In this document: positions 18,262 to 26,265 of the stretch, piece by piece
Layout: each line of letters begins with the position of its first letter
Numbering within the stretch: position 1 is the stretch's first letter
Source: Mesorhizobium sp. dw_380
GTDB lineage: Bacteria; Pseudomonadota; Alphaproteobacteria; Rhizobiales; Rhizobiaceae
Direction of reading: 5' to 3'
Assembly: GCF_018588885.1 (NCBI RefSeq)
Contig: NZ_JAFFIW010000001.1
Coordinates: 124,001-188,000, forward strand
DNA: 64,000 nucleotides
Notes under the pieces: model-generated
Databases searched by the model: none
Told to the model about the DNA's origin: nothing
Seen by the model: the letters and a program-made list of their open reading frames with translations, nothing else
Position numbers and translations under genes: made by a program

Positions 18262-20241
18262 CTAGTCCCCGGCCAGGGCCATGATCGTCTTCTTGGCGCG
18301 CTGGATCGAGGCCGGGCTCATCGAAAGTTCGGTCAGCCCCATCTTGACGAAGGTCGCAATCAGGTCAGGACGCCCGGCCGCCTCGCCGCACATGCCGACC
18401 ATGATGCCGGCATCGACACCGGCTTTGGCCGTCAGCTCGATCGCCGACATGACGGCCGGATTGGTGACGTCATTGAGCTTGGCCACGGTCGGGTTGAGCC
18501 GGTCGGCCGCCATGATGTACTGGGTCAGATCGTTGGTGCCGATCGAGAAGAAGGCCACCTCCTTCGCCAGCGCCGGGGCAATCAGCACGGCGGCCGGGGT
18601 CTCGATCATCACGCCGAGATCGAAAGTCGCGTAGGGCACGCCTTCGGCCTTGAGTTCCCCCACGCATTCATCGACCAGGATGCGCGTCTGTCTCACCTCG
18701 CCGATGTCAGACACCATCGGCAGCATCACCTTGATATTGCCATGTACTGACGCCCTGAGCAGCGCCCTGAGCTGGCGCTTGAAGATATCGGGCCGGTCGA
18801 GGCACATGCGGATGCCGCGCCAGCCGAGGAAGGGATTTTCCTCGTCGGGGAACTCGATGCCGGCAATCGGCTTGTCGCCGCCGATATCGAGCGTGCGCAC
18901 GATGACCTGATATGGCGCGAAGGCCTTGGCCAGCGCCGCATAGGTCTCGGCCTGCATGTCTTCCGAGGGCAGGTGCATATGCCGCATGAACAGAAGCTCG
19001 GTTCGGAACAGGCCGACGCCCATCGCGCCGGCCTCCTGCGCCGCCTCGATTTCCTCGAGTGAGCCGATATTGGCCGCGACTTCGATCACCCTGCCGTCGG
19101 CAAGCCGGGGCGTCACCGTCTTGAAGGCGGTCAGACCGGCGCGCTCCTTTGCCGCCGCTTCGACGCGGCCGGCGAAATCTGCGCGCGTCGCCGCATCGGG
19201 GTCGATGATCACATGGCCGCTATTGCCGTCGATCGCCACTTCGCGCGCGGTGCGCAAGGCGTTGATCTGCTCACCAAGACCCAGCACCGCCGGAATGCCG
19301 TGAGAGCGGGCGATGATGGCGATATGCGAGGTGGCGCCGCCATGGCCGCACACCACGCCGCCGATGCGTTTCAGCGGCGCGCGCGCCAGATCCCAGGCGC
19401 CGATGTCGTCGGCGATGAGGATGGCGCCTTGGGGGATGCTTTCGAGGCTGACATCGTCCTGCCCGAGCAGCACCAGGCAGATCTGCCGCCCCACGGCATG
19501 GACATCATCCGCCCGCGCATTGAGGTAGTGATCGTCGACGGCGCTGAAATCGGCGGCGATCGTGGATGCGGCGGTGATCACGGCCGAAACCGCGTCATTG
19601 CCGCCCTTGATCGCCTTTTCTGCCTCGCCGGTCAGGCTATCGTCAGCGGCAATATCCCTGAGCGCAGCGACGATGCCGCGGTCCCCGGCCGACAGGCTGT
19701 CCTGCGCCAGCGCCCGGTCCATCCGTGCCTGGACGGCGGCGACGGCGGCGCGGAACCTGTCGATCTCGCCGGCGATCTCGTCAGCCTGCAGCATGCGGCC
19801 CTGTCCGGCGACGTCAGGCGGGAAATGCGCGAAAGCCGGCCCGATCGCAACGCCCTCGCTCGCGGCGACACCGCGCAAGCCATTTGCTTCGCCGGGTCCA
19901 GCCGGCGCAGATTGGGTCGCCTGTACGGGTGCCGCGTGGCCGGCATTATTCGCGGGACTTTGCGTCTCGGCGTCGTCGTCGAGACCCGCCTTGGGATTCT
20001 CGAGATAGCCGATCAGCGCCTCGATGGCTTCGATGGCGTCGGCGCCGTTCGCCCGCACGGTGACTTCCTGGTTTTCCTTGACCGCCAGCAGCATCAGCTT
20101 GACCGAACTCTTGGCACTGACCGCCTTGCCGTCCTTGACCAGCTCGACATCGGATTCGAAGCCCTTGGCGAGCTTCACGAACCGCGTGGCGGGACGGGCG
20201 TGCAAACCTTCATGCACTCTGACGATGGTCGAGCGTTCCAT
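18262..20241 (-). CDS. ptsP: HPr-Enzyme I fusion phosphotransferase of a sugar PTS
   Basis: 659 residues. Domain 1 (1-85) is a complete HPr with the active-site motif EGLHARPATRF (His14) and the AKSSVKLM loop near position 46. An Ala/Pro-rich linker (about 90-125) leads to Enzyme I: the phosphohistidine motif GGATSHIAIIARSHGIPAVLG, the PEP-binding LFRTELLFM and the catalytic MCGEAAGRPDL. There is no IIA domain (unlike FruB-type fusions) and no GAF domain (unlike PTS-Ntr EI). It transfers phosphate from PEP to the adjacent IIA(Gut). It is the last gene of the gutM-srlAEB operon, 56 bp after srlB. Confidence 0.94.
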   Translation of the reverse strand: MERSTIVRVHEGLHARPATRFVKLAKGFESDVELVKDGKAVSAKSSVKLMLLAVKENQEVTVRANGADAIEAIEALIGYLENPKAGLDDDAETQSPANNAGHAAPVQATQSAPAGPGEANGLRGVAASEGVAIGPAFAHFPPDVAGQGRMLQADEIAGEIDRFRAAVAAVQARMDRALAQDSLSAGDRGIVAALRDIAADDSLTGEAEKAIKGGNDAVSAVITAASTIAADFSAVDDHYLNARADDVHAVGRQICLVLLGQDDVSLESIPQGAILIADDIGAWDLARAPLKRIGGVVCGHGGATSHIAIIARSHGIPAVLGLGEQINALRTAREVAIDGNSGHVIIDPDAATRADFAGRVEAAAKERAGLTAFKTVTPRLADGRVIEVAANIGSLEEIEAAQEAGAMGVGLFRTELLFMRHMHLPSEDMQAETYAALAKAFAPYQVIVRTLDIGGDKPIAGIEFPDEENPFLGWRGIRMCLDRPDIFKRQLRALLRASVHGNIKVMLPMVSDIGEVRQTRILVDECVGELKAEGVPYATFDLGVMIETPAAVLIAPALAKEVAFFSIGTNDLTQYIMAADRLNPTVAKLNDVTNPAVMSAIELTAKAGVDAGIMVGMCGEAAGRPDLIATFVKMGLTELSMSPASIQRAKKTIMALAGD

Positions 20242-20297
20242 GGCAAATACTCTGCTTTTCCTGGCGCCAGGACCAGATGGGTCGCGGCGCGAATGCT

Positions 20298-20678
20298 TCA
20301 GGCGGCGATGGTGATGATCGCGCCGGTCTTCAGGGCGGCCACGAGCGCTTGTCGGTCGACCTCCGATGCGCAGATCTCGCCCGGCCTCTCGGCCTCGGTG
20401 GCGCCGTTGAACGAGATGACGACATGGCCCATCTCAAGAACCTTGCTCCATGCGCTGGAGCCGACGGCGGTGATGGTCGCGGACACATCGCCAAGGGTGA
20501 TCGACGCGCCCTTGGCGGGCGCGCCGTCGCTGGGTCCAAGCTCCGTCTTGTGGAGCACGGAGACCTCGGCAAGCTCCGGCGGCGAGCCATCCGCGAACAG
20601 GATGACCACGCCCCCTTCGGCAAGATCCGCCACTTCGGGCCCGATTTCAGTGACCCGTGTTCTCAACAGAACCGTCAT
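20298..20678 (-). CDS. srlB: PTS glucitol/sorbitol-type IIA component
   Basis: 126 residues from the ATG at 20678 (MTVLLRTRVTEIG), with GAGG eight bases upstream; the frame opens seven codons earlier. It is a small cytosolic IIA(Gut) fold. The likely phospho-His is in VSVLHKTEL. The family-typical GSSAWSKVLEMGHVVISFNG and the LPGEICAS-like GEICASEV segment are present. It accepts phosphate from the HPr-EI fusion and passes it to the IIB part of SrlE. It lies between srlE and the EI gene. Confidence 0.92.
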   Translation of the reverse strand: MTVLLRTRVTEIGPEVADLAEGGVVILFADGSPPELAEVSVLHKTELGPSDGAPAKGASITLGDVSATITAVGSSAWSKVLEMGHVVISFNGATEAERPGEICASEVDRQALVAALKTGAIITIAA

Positions 20679-20707
20679 ATGGCGAACCTCATTTTCCAAC
20701 TCTTCTG

Positions 20708-20746
20708 AGAGTGGCTCATCGTTTTGTGGAAACGGCGAGCCACTCT
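20708..20746 (-). promoter_or_regulatory. Hairpin between srlE and srlB
   Basis: AGAGTGGCTC (20708-20717) pairs perfectly with GAGCCACTCT (20737-20746). It lies 64 bp after the srlE stop inside the PTS operon. No long U run follows on the minus strand, so partial attenuation or mRNA end protection is likelier than full termination. Confidence 0.45.
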
Positions 20747-20810
20747 ATCTCTTTTGTTTTGAAGCGATTCCGGACGGAAAACAGTGGAACACTTTTCCTG
20801 GAATTGCTTT

Positions 20811-21815
20811 TTAAAACACGATCAGGCTGACGATCCAGGCGATCAGCACCGAGACCGGGCCCATGATCTGGCGGCTGATGAGCACCGCCGGCACACCGAT
20901 TTCGATCGTCTTCGGCTTGGCTTCGCCCAGCGCCAGGCCGACGGGGACGAAGTCGCAGCCCACTTGGGTGTTGTAGGCAAACAGCGCCGGCAGGGCCATC
21001 GCCGGCGAAATCGTGCCGTTGGCGATCTGCGGGCCGATGATGGCGACGCCGATGACCTGCGCGATGACGGCGCCCGGCCCGAGTATGGGTGACAGGAACG
21101 GCAGGCCGCAGATCGCCGAGATGATCAGCAGGCCGACGATGTTGTTGGCGAGCGGTCCCATCGGCTGCGCCAGCACGTCCCCGATGCCGGTGTACAGGAT
21201 CAGGCCGATGAGCATGGTCACGAAGGCCATGAACGGCAGCACGTTGCGCACCACTTGGTCGATGGTGCGGCGACCGGCATTGAAGAAGATGCCGACGACG
21301 CGGCCCATGACGCGGCCGATCGAGCTGATCAGGCCGATCAGCCCGCCTTCGCTCGGCAGCGGCTGTGGCGCAGCGGCCGCTGTGTTGTTGTTTGAACTCA
21401 TCGATGCTGCTCCCCCTGCAGTGGTGACCGCCTCGGACCCGTCCGCCATTGTGACGTTGGCCGGCTTCACGCCCGAAACGTAGATGTCTTCCGTGATGAA
21501 CTGGGCGAGCGGCCCAGCCTGGCCGACCGGCGTCAGATTGACGGTCGGGATGCGCTTGCGCGGATAGACGCCGCATCGTGCGGTGCCGCCGCAGTCGACG
21601 ACGACAACCGCCATCTCGCTTTCGATCGGCGGCGCCTTGAAGCCGTCGACGGCCGTGGCGCCGGTCATGTCGGCGATGAGCTGTGCCACGGGATGGATGC
21701 CGCCTCCGGTGACGGAGACGATCTTGTCGCGTTGCGCGGTCGGCTCGATGACGAGCGGGCCGCCCCAACCGGTTTTGCCCCGGGAGATGCGTACGGCTTT
21801 GTATGTCTTTGCCAT
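20811..21815 (-). CDS. srlE: PTS glucitol/sorbitol-type IIBC component
   Basis: 334 residues. The N-terminal IIB domain (about 1-130) carries VVVDCGGTARCGVYPRKRIP with the phosphocysteine. A low-complexity linker (around 130-155, rich in Ala, Asn and Pro) leads to the C-terminal membrane part with helices near 180-200, 215-240, 255-275 and 310-330. The length agrees with E. coli SrlE (about 319). It phosphorylates the hexitol during uptake together with SrlA. It lies 16 bp after srlA on the same strand. Confidence 0.93.
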   Translation of the reverse strand: MAKTYKAVRISRGKTGWGGPLVIEPTAQRDKIVSVTGGGIHPVAQLIADMTGATAVDGFKAPPIESEMAVVVVDCGGTARCGVYPRKRIPTVNLTPVGQAGPLAQFITEDIYVSGVKPANVTMADGSEAVTTAGGAASMSSNNNTAAAAPQPLPSEGGLIGLISSIGRVMGRVVGIFFNAGRRTIDQVVRNVLPFMAFVTMLIGLILYTGIGDVLAQPMGPLANNIVGLLIISAICGLPFLSPILGPGAVIAQVIGVAIIGPQIANGTISPAMALPALFAYNTQVGCDFVPVGLALGEAKPKTIEIGVPAVLISRQIMGPVSVLIAWIVSLIVF

Positions 21816-21831
21816 GATGTCCTCCCCGCCC

Positions 21832-22593
21832 TTACAGCTCGACGCCCTGGCGGCGTGCCATGATGGCGGTGATGCGCTCGGTCAGCATGCCCTTGAGCAG
21901 GATAACGACGAGGCCGACAATGGCGTACCAGATCGCCACCTTGACGTGATAACCGGCGACGACCGCACCCTTCTTTTCCAGCTCCAGCAGTGCGACGAGA
22001 ATGCCGCCCCAGACGAAATATTCGCCGGGATTGATGTGCGGGAACAGGCCGAGCGGCGGGTGCACGTAGGACACGGCCGCGTCATAGAAGGCCGGCTTGT
22101 GCTTTTCTTCCAGGAATGACCCGAACGTATAGGCCATCGGATTGGTGAGGAAGAACACCGCCAGCAGCGGCAGCAGCGTGTAGCGCGTCAGCGCGATACG
22201 GCCGGCGCCGCGCGCCAGGCCATGCACGCGCTCTTCGCCGACCAGTTCGGTGACGGCGTAGAAGGCGGTCATCAGCACCACCAGCGTCGGGATGATGCCG
22301 GTGACGAAGCCGGCGAAAACCTCGCCGCCCTTCTGGAAGATGCCGATGAAGTATTTGCCGATGGCGGTCAGCCAGCCAAGCTGCTCTTCCTGCTGGACCT
22401 CTTTCAGCTTTTCCTTGAACTGGTCGACGGTGATCGGCCCGCTGTCCGCCTGTGCCAGGACAACGAGATGGTCAGAGGCATGCTCGACGGCGAGCTTGCC
22501 ATGCAAAGCAGCATCCGAGACCATGGCACCTGCGACATGCAGATTGTGCACGGCCATGTCGGCATGCTGCGCCAACAACGAAAATACAGACAT
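21832..22593 (-). CDS. srlA: PTS glucitol/sorbitol-type IIC component
   Basis: 253 residues, inner membrane. The IIC(Gut) core begins near residue 78 with GKYFIGIFQKGGEVFAGFVT and includes FFLTNPMAYTFGSF, EKHKPAFYDAAVSY and GLFPHINPGEYFVWGGI. About 75 extra N-terminal residues, acidic/His-rich and partly amphipathic (ending DQFKEKLKEVQQEEQLG), precede the core and are absent from enteric SrlA (about 187 residues). It is the substrate channel. It is the second gene of the gutM-srlA-srlE-srlB-EI operon. Confidence 0.92.
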   Translation of the reverse strand: MSVFSLLAQHADMAVHNLHVAGAMVSDAALHGKLAVEHASDHLVVLAQADSGPITVDQFKEKLKEVQQEEQLGWLTAIGKYFIGIFQKGGEVFAGFVTGIIPTLVVLMTAFYAVTELVGEERVHGLARGAGRIALTRYTLLPLLAVFFLTNPMAYTFGSFLEEKHKPAFYDAAVSYVHPPLGLFPHINPGEYFVWGGILVALLELEKKGAVVAGYHVKVAIWYAIVGLVVILLKGMLTERITAIMARRQGVEL

Positions 22594-22645
22594 TTCTCCT
22601 CCTTATGCCGCCCGCCGGTTTATCCCAGTCGGTGCGCGGCTTCCT

Positions 22646-23083
22646 CTAGGCCCTTGCTACGTTCAGACCGGACAGACCCGGCTTCTTCCCCGGCTCCGAC
22701 CGTGCTTTGTCGATCTGTTCGATCGCTCGCTTCACGGCCTCGGCCACACCGGGTTCCCCCTCCCCCAAGATTGCAGGGTTGGACCGGAGTCGATCGAGGG
22801 CAACACCCTCGAATTCTTGAAATCTCTTGAATTTGGTGAAGACGGAACGGCCGCTCATCACCATCAGGCGGCGCACGATCAGGTCAGGCGTCACCACGAC
22901 GAGCGCGATGGTGCCCTTGGCCAACCGACCGCGAAAATTGCCGGCTCCGACGAAGCCATCCTTGTACTGGTCGGTGACGCCCCGGAAGACATCCGAATAG
23001 TGCCGCATCTGCAGCCAGACGCCGAGCGACTGCAGCGCCCACACAATAACCAGCAGAAGCAGTCCCCACTGCCAAATCGCCAT
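22646..23083 (-). CDS. gutM: GutM-type glucitol operon regulator
   Basis: 145 residues from the ATG at about 23083, which follows GGGAGGAG; the open frame extends 24 codons upstream without coding character. One N-terminal membrane segment (WQWGLLLLVIVWALQSLGVW) is followed by a conserved cytosolic part with MRHYSDVFRGVTDQY and the basic FRGRLAKGTIALVVV. This is the layout of GutM, described in enteric bacteria as an activator of the glucitol operon. It leads the operon, 52 bp before srlA. Being membrane-anchored, it may sense PTS activity rather than bind DNA in the usual way. Confidence 0.88.
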   Translation of the reverse strand: MAIWQWGLLLLVIVWALQSLGVWLQMRHYSDVFRGVTDQYKDGFVGAGNFRGRLAKGTIALVVVTPDLIVRRLMVMSGRSVFTKFKRFQEFEGVALDRLRSNPAILGEGEPGVAEAVKRAIEQIDKARSEPGKKPGLSGLNVARA

Positions 23084-23266
23084 TCGGTTCTCCTCCCGAA
23101 GCCTATGTTGAACCGCACTTTGGACCGGCGCGCGACAACAGCAAAGTGAGAACATTTGTTTCCGCGAATGTCAATATGTATGATATTGGCCCTGGTCACG
23201 GTCATCCACAGGGCCGTCGGCCGATTTCGGCGGCGGCACGGCTGTGCTAGCCTGTCACCAAACGGG

Positions 23267-23917
23267 ATGCGTGAAATGGAACTGCCCTTCAGGGATGAAC
23301 TGGCCCTTATGCCCGACCTGCGCCACCGGTTACGGCAGCTGCGCTGGTTCCGCGCCACCTTCCGCGGCAGCGCCAGAGTGGTCGCCGACACGTTCGGCGT
23401 GCGTTTCGAGATCGACGAGGCGAAGCTCACCCGGGCCTTTCTCGACTGGGTCGAGGTCATGGAAGCGCAAAAGCGCTTTGCCGCGGTGGACCGCGCCGAC
23501 TTCATCGTCTTTGCCGCCGGACTCGTGCTGCGAGAACTGATCAAACAGGCACCGGCCAGGGAAATCTCCGGCCTCGCGCATCTCAATGAAACGGAACAGA
23601 ATGCCGGCACGCTGGAAATCATCCGCTTCTGGCCGGAAGGCTTCCTCTACACCAATTACTGTGTCTCGGTGATCTCGGCGATCTACGAGCAGGAATTCGG
23701 CACGGCGCCCAGCATCGACAAATGCGCCGACGACCTGCGCACATGGTGGTCCTATCGCGAGAATGTGACCGAGATGCCGGCCTACACGGTGGCTTTCCTC
23801 GACCGCTTCCTCGGCGCCGAGCCGAACTGGATCACGCCGGACCGCGCCCAGTCCCGGCAGGCCATGCAACGGGCGCTCGGATCCGCCCGCGCGAGCGATG
23901 TCCTGCGCCAGCTTTGA
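23267..23917 (+). CDS. Protein of unknown function next to the glucitol PTS
   Basis: About 216 residues from the ATG at 23267 (or the one at 23276); the frame stays open to 23156 but the upstream codons look non-coding. Soluble and helical, with RHRLRQLRWFRATFRGSARV, a FLDWVEVMEAQKRFAAVDRA stretch and the aromatic-rich ITPDRAQSR tail. No motif allows a family call. It is divergent from gutM and precedes the HAD phosphatase by 105 bp. Coding character is strong and the position suggests a function shared with the PTS locus; this is inference. Confidence 0.68.
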   Translation: MREMELPFRDELALMPDLRHRLRQLRWFRATFRGSARVVADTFGVRFEIDEAKLTRAFLDWVEVMEAQKRFAAVDRADFIVFAAGLVLRELIKQAPAREISGLAHLNETEQNAGTLEIIRFWPEGFLYTNYCVSVISAIYEQEFGTAPSIDKCADDLRTWWSYRENVTEMPAYTVAFLDRFLGAEPNWITPDRAQSRQAMQRALGSARASDVLRQL

Positions 23918-24022
23918 CTGCTCGTGGCTGCATGCTCCAAACGCCCTCAAGACATCGAGCTATTGAACATCTGACTTTTTGCCGATAGCGATGTGCGGAA
24001 TTTGACTTAGGGAGACGAGCGC

Positions 24023-24697
24023 GTGGCGCGACCAAGGCCTATCATTTTCGATTGCGACGGCGTTCTCGTCGACAGCGAGCCCCTGGCCGCCAAGGCCTAT
24101 GAACGCGTTTATGAAAAGCACGGCATGGCGGGCGTCCATGGCGGCATCATCGCCCAGTGCGTCGGCATGAAGCAGTCCGACATCATCGTCAGGATCAGGG
24201 AATTGACCGGCCACCAGTTTCCCGCAGCGGCGGACGGCGACATCTGGGCCGAGACCAAGATCCTGTTTTCGCAGGAATTGAGCCCGACACCCGGCATCGC
24301 CGCCTTTCTGGAAACGCTCGAGGGCGACCGCTGCGTTGCCTCGTCATCTTCCGTCGAGCGCATAAACCACAGCCTTGCCGTCACCGGACTGGCGCATTTC
24401 TTCGGCGATGCGATCTACAGCTCCTCGATGGTCAAGAACGGCAAGCCGGCGCCGGATATCTTCCTGTTCGCCGCCGCCAGGATGGGCGCCAATCCCGCCG
24501 ACTGTATCGTCATCGAGGATTCCCCCTTCGGCATCCAGGGCGCGGTTGCCGCCGGAATGACCGCGATCGGCTACACCGGCGGTGGCCACACCTATGCCGA
24601 ACACGCCGCACGGCTGATTGAGGCCGGTGCCGATTTCACCTGCGCCGACTGGCATGAAGTTAGCCGGCAATTGGCTGGCCTCGGCGTGCCTGCCTAG
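24023..24697 (+). CDS. HAD-family phosphatase / beta-phosphoglucomutase-like
   Basis: 224 residues. HAD subfamily IA with motif I FDCDGVLVDSEP (nucleophile Asp10, acid Asp12), motif II VASSSSVERI, Lys in VKNGKPAPDIF and motif III CIVIEDSPFGIQGAVAAGM. The small helical cap fits phosphatases of hexitol or hexose phosphates and beta-phosphoglucomutases. GTG at 24023 is the probable start, with GGGAGACGAG upstream. Its last four bases overlap the end of the convergent DUF930 gene. A partial, frameshifted second copy of its 3' end lies at 26022-26253. Confidence 0.88.
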   Translation: MARPRPIIFDCDGVLVDSEPLAAKAYERVYEKHGMAGVHGGIIAQCVGMKQSDIIVRIRELTGHQFPAAADGDIWAETKILFSQELSPTPGIAAFLETLEGDRCVASSSSVERINHSLAVTGLAHFFGDAIYSSSMVKNGKPAPDIFLFAAARMGANPADCIVIEDSPFGIQGAVAAGMTAIGYTGGGHTYAEHAARLIEAGADFTCADWHEVSRQLAGLGVPA

Positions 24698-25842
24698 TAG
24701 GGACTGGGTAATCTAAGAGGGCCCCATTCGCTGGGTGGGATCATTTGCCCCACACCGAAGTTGAAGGACAGAACCTTCGTCGCATCGGTGTCGACCTCGC
24801 ACCGAAAGCTCAGATGATACCATGTGGTTGTCGTGCTGAACGCGACATCCGGAGCGTCAAGGACATTGCCCGCCTTCAACGGAACAGATGGCACCCATTT
24901 GGGAAAATACGAGGCGTCAAGCAGTTGCTGCTGCAACGCGCTGGCGCAAAGTTTGGCTGCACGCTGAGCGCGAGGCACGCCGCCCATCGAGGTCGTGGCC
25001 AACGCATCGCCGCTAGCGCCTTGTGAGTAAAGCCTGCGGACGCCCGGGAGGCCCGAGTCGTTCCGAGATACAGACTTCGAGGCCTTTGAGGGGCTGGGCT
25101 TCGGCGCATTTGTGGGTTTGGGCATCGGCTTTTCGGCCGACATGGGAAGCTCGATCTCGCCGCCGCCGCCATCAGCAGCCCAAGGCGCTGGTGCGGCGCC
25201 CCGTTGCTTGGCGGCGTCGAGCGCCGCCTGCCTGTCTGCCTCCTGTTTGGCTGCCTGTTGTCTATCAATCTCCTCGGTTGAAGCTGCCTGCTTCTCCACA
25301 TCCTGTGTCGGCTTCGCGTCCGCCGTCACGGTTACCGGCTTCTCGTCGGCCTTGGTTGGATCTGCCCCCTGCTCGGAGTCTGGCGGCGTGGCGGGTTGGT
25401 TCTCTGCGGGTTTCGGCTTGATCGGCGGCTGCGAAGCGTCATCCTTGGCCGGCGACGGCGAGCTGTCCTGAGCGCTGGCCCCATCCAGGGATTTCCGCGG
25501 GCCGGTATCCTTGTCGCCGAACTGAAAAACGGGCTTCAGGACCTCGACTGGCAGGGGCTTCGGCGCCTGTTTTTCCGGCAGAGGCGGCTTTTCAACCTTC
25601 TGCTCGGGTGGTTTTTCAACCTTCGGCTCTGGTTGTCTAGGAGGCGGCGCCGGAGTAGGTTTCGGTTTCGGCTGATCGGGCGGAGGCACGAGCGCGACAT
25701 TAACCGGCTGCTCCTCCTGCGGCTGCTGGGGAGGCACTTGCAGGCCATACACCAGGAGCGTCGCGACAAGCACGTGCAGGATCAGCGATGCGGGCATGCC
25801 CCACAACAGATTCCGACGCCGTTCATCTGTCTCGCCCTTCAT
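24694..25842 (-). CDS. TonB-like DUF930 protein, copy 1
   Basis: 382 residues from the ATG at 25842; a TTG 12 codons upstream is also possible. Layout: short basic N-terminus (DERRRNLLWG), one membrane helix (MPASLILHVLVATLLVYGL), a long Pro/Lys/Glu-rich periplasmic linker with repeated PKPKP and VEKPP units, an Ala/Gln-rich coiled stretch, and a C-terminal DUF930 domain of about 110 residues with Cys in KLCASALQQQL and SFRCEVD. The architecture recalls TonB, but the C-terminal domain differs and its role is unknown. It is paralogous to the gene at 26266-27435 and convergent with the HAD gene. Confidence 0.85.
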   Translation of the reverse strand: MKGETDERRRNLLWGMPASLILHVLVATLLVYGLQVPPQQPQEEQPVNVALVPPPDQPKPKPTPAPPPRQPEPKVEKPPEQKVEKPPLPEKQAPKPLPVEVLKPVFQFGDKDTGPRKSLDGASAQDSSPSPAKDDASQPPIKPKPAENQPATPPDSEQGADPTKADEKPVTVTADAKPTQDVEKQAASTEEIDRQQAAKQEADRQAALDAAKQRGAAPAPWAADGGGGEIELPMSAEKPMPKPTNAPKPSPSKASKSVSRNDSGLPGVRRLYSQGASGDALATTSMGGVPRAQRAAKLCASALQQQLLDASYFPKWVPSVPLKAGNVLDAPDVAFSTTTTWYHLSFRCEVDTDATKVLSFNFGVGQMIPPSEWGPLRLPSPY

Positions 25843-26021
25843 CCTAACCGATGTGGAATGAAATAGCGGCGGCTTCAAGCATAGACATTGGATTTGCGCA
25901 ATCTAGCCGCTGACAACTTGTCGACTTGAATCACCACACCCACGGCAGCCCGACCAAGGCGCTGGGGCGACTCAACGAGCGGCAGCCCACGATCCGATCC
26001 ATCAAGACCTGGGATCAGCCA

Positions 26022-26253
26022 GTTCGCCGCCGCCAGGATGGGCGCCAACCCGGCCGACTGCATCGTGATCGAGGATCGCCCTTCGGCATCCAGGGCGCGG
26101 TCGCCGCCGGCATGACGGCCATCGGCTACACGGGCGGCGGCCATACCTATCCGGGAGCACGGCGCGCGGCTGATTGCGGCCGGTGCCGATTTCGTCTGCG
26201 CCGACTGGCATGACGTCAGCCGGCAATTGGCCGGACTTGGTGTACCGGCCTAA
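26022..26253 (+). pseudogene. Truncated, frameshifted second copy of the HAD gene 3' end
   Basis: Nucleotides from about 26022 to the TAA at 26251-26253 align base-for-base with the last 230 bases of the HAD gene (24023-24697). Shared pieces include GIQGAVAAGMTAIGYTGGGH and the ending VSRQLAGLGVPA. A one-base loss in the GAGGAT..CCC segment shifts the frame, and a change near the HTY segment shifts it again. No 5' part exists, so it is a relic of a tandem duplication that also copied the DUF930 gene. Confidence 0.85.
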
Positions 26254-26265
26254 GGCTGGCATAGA

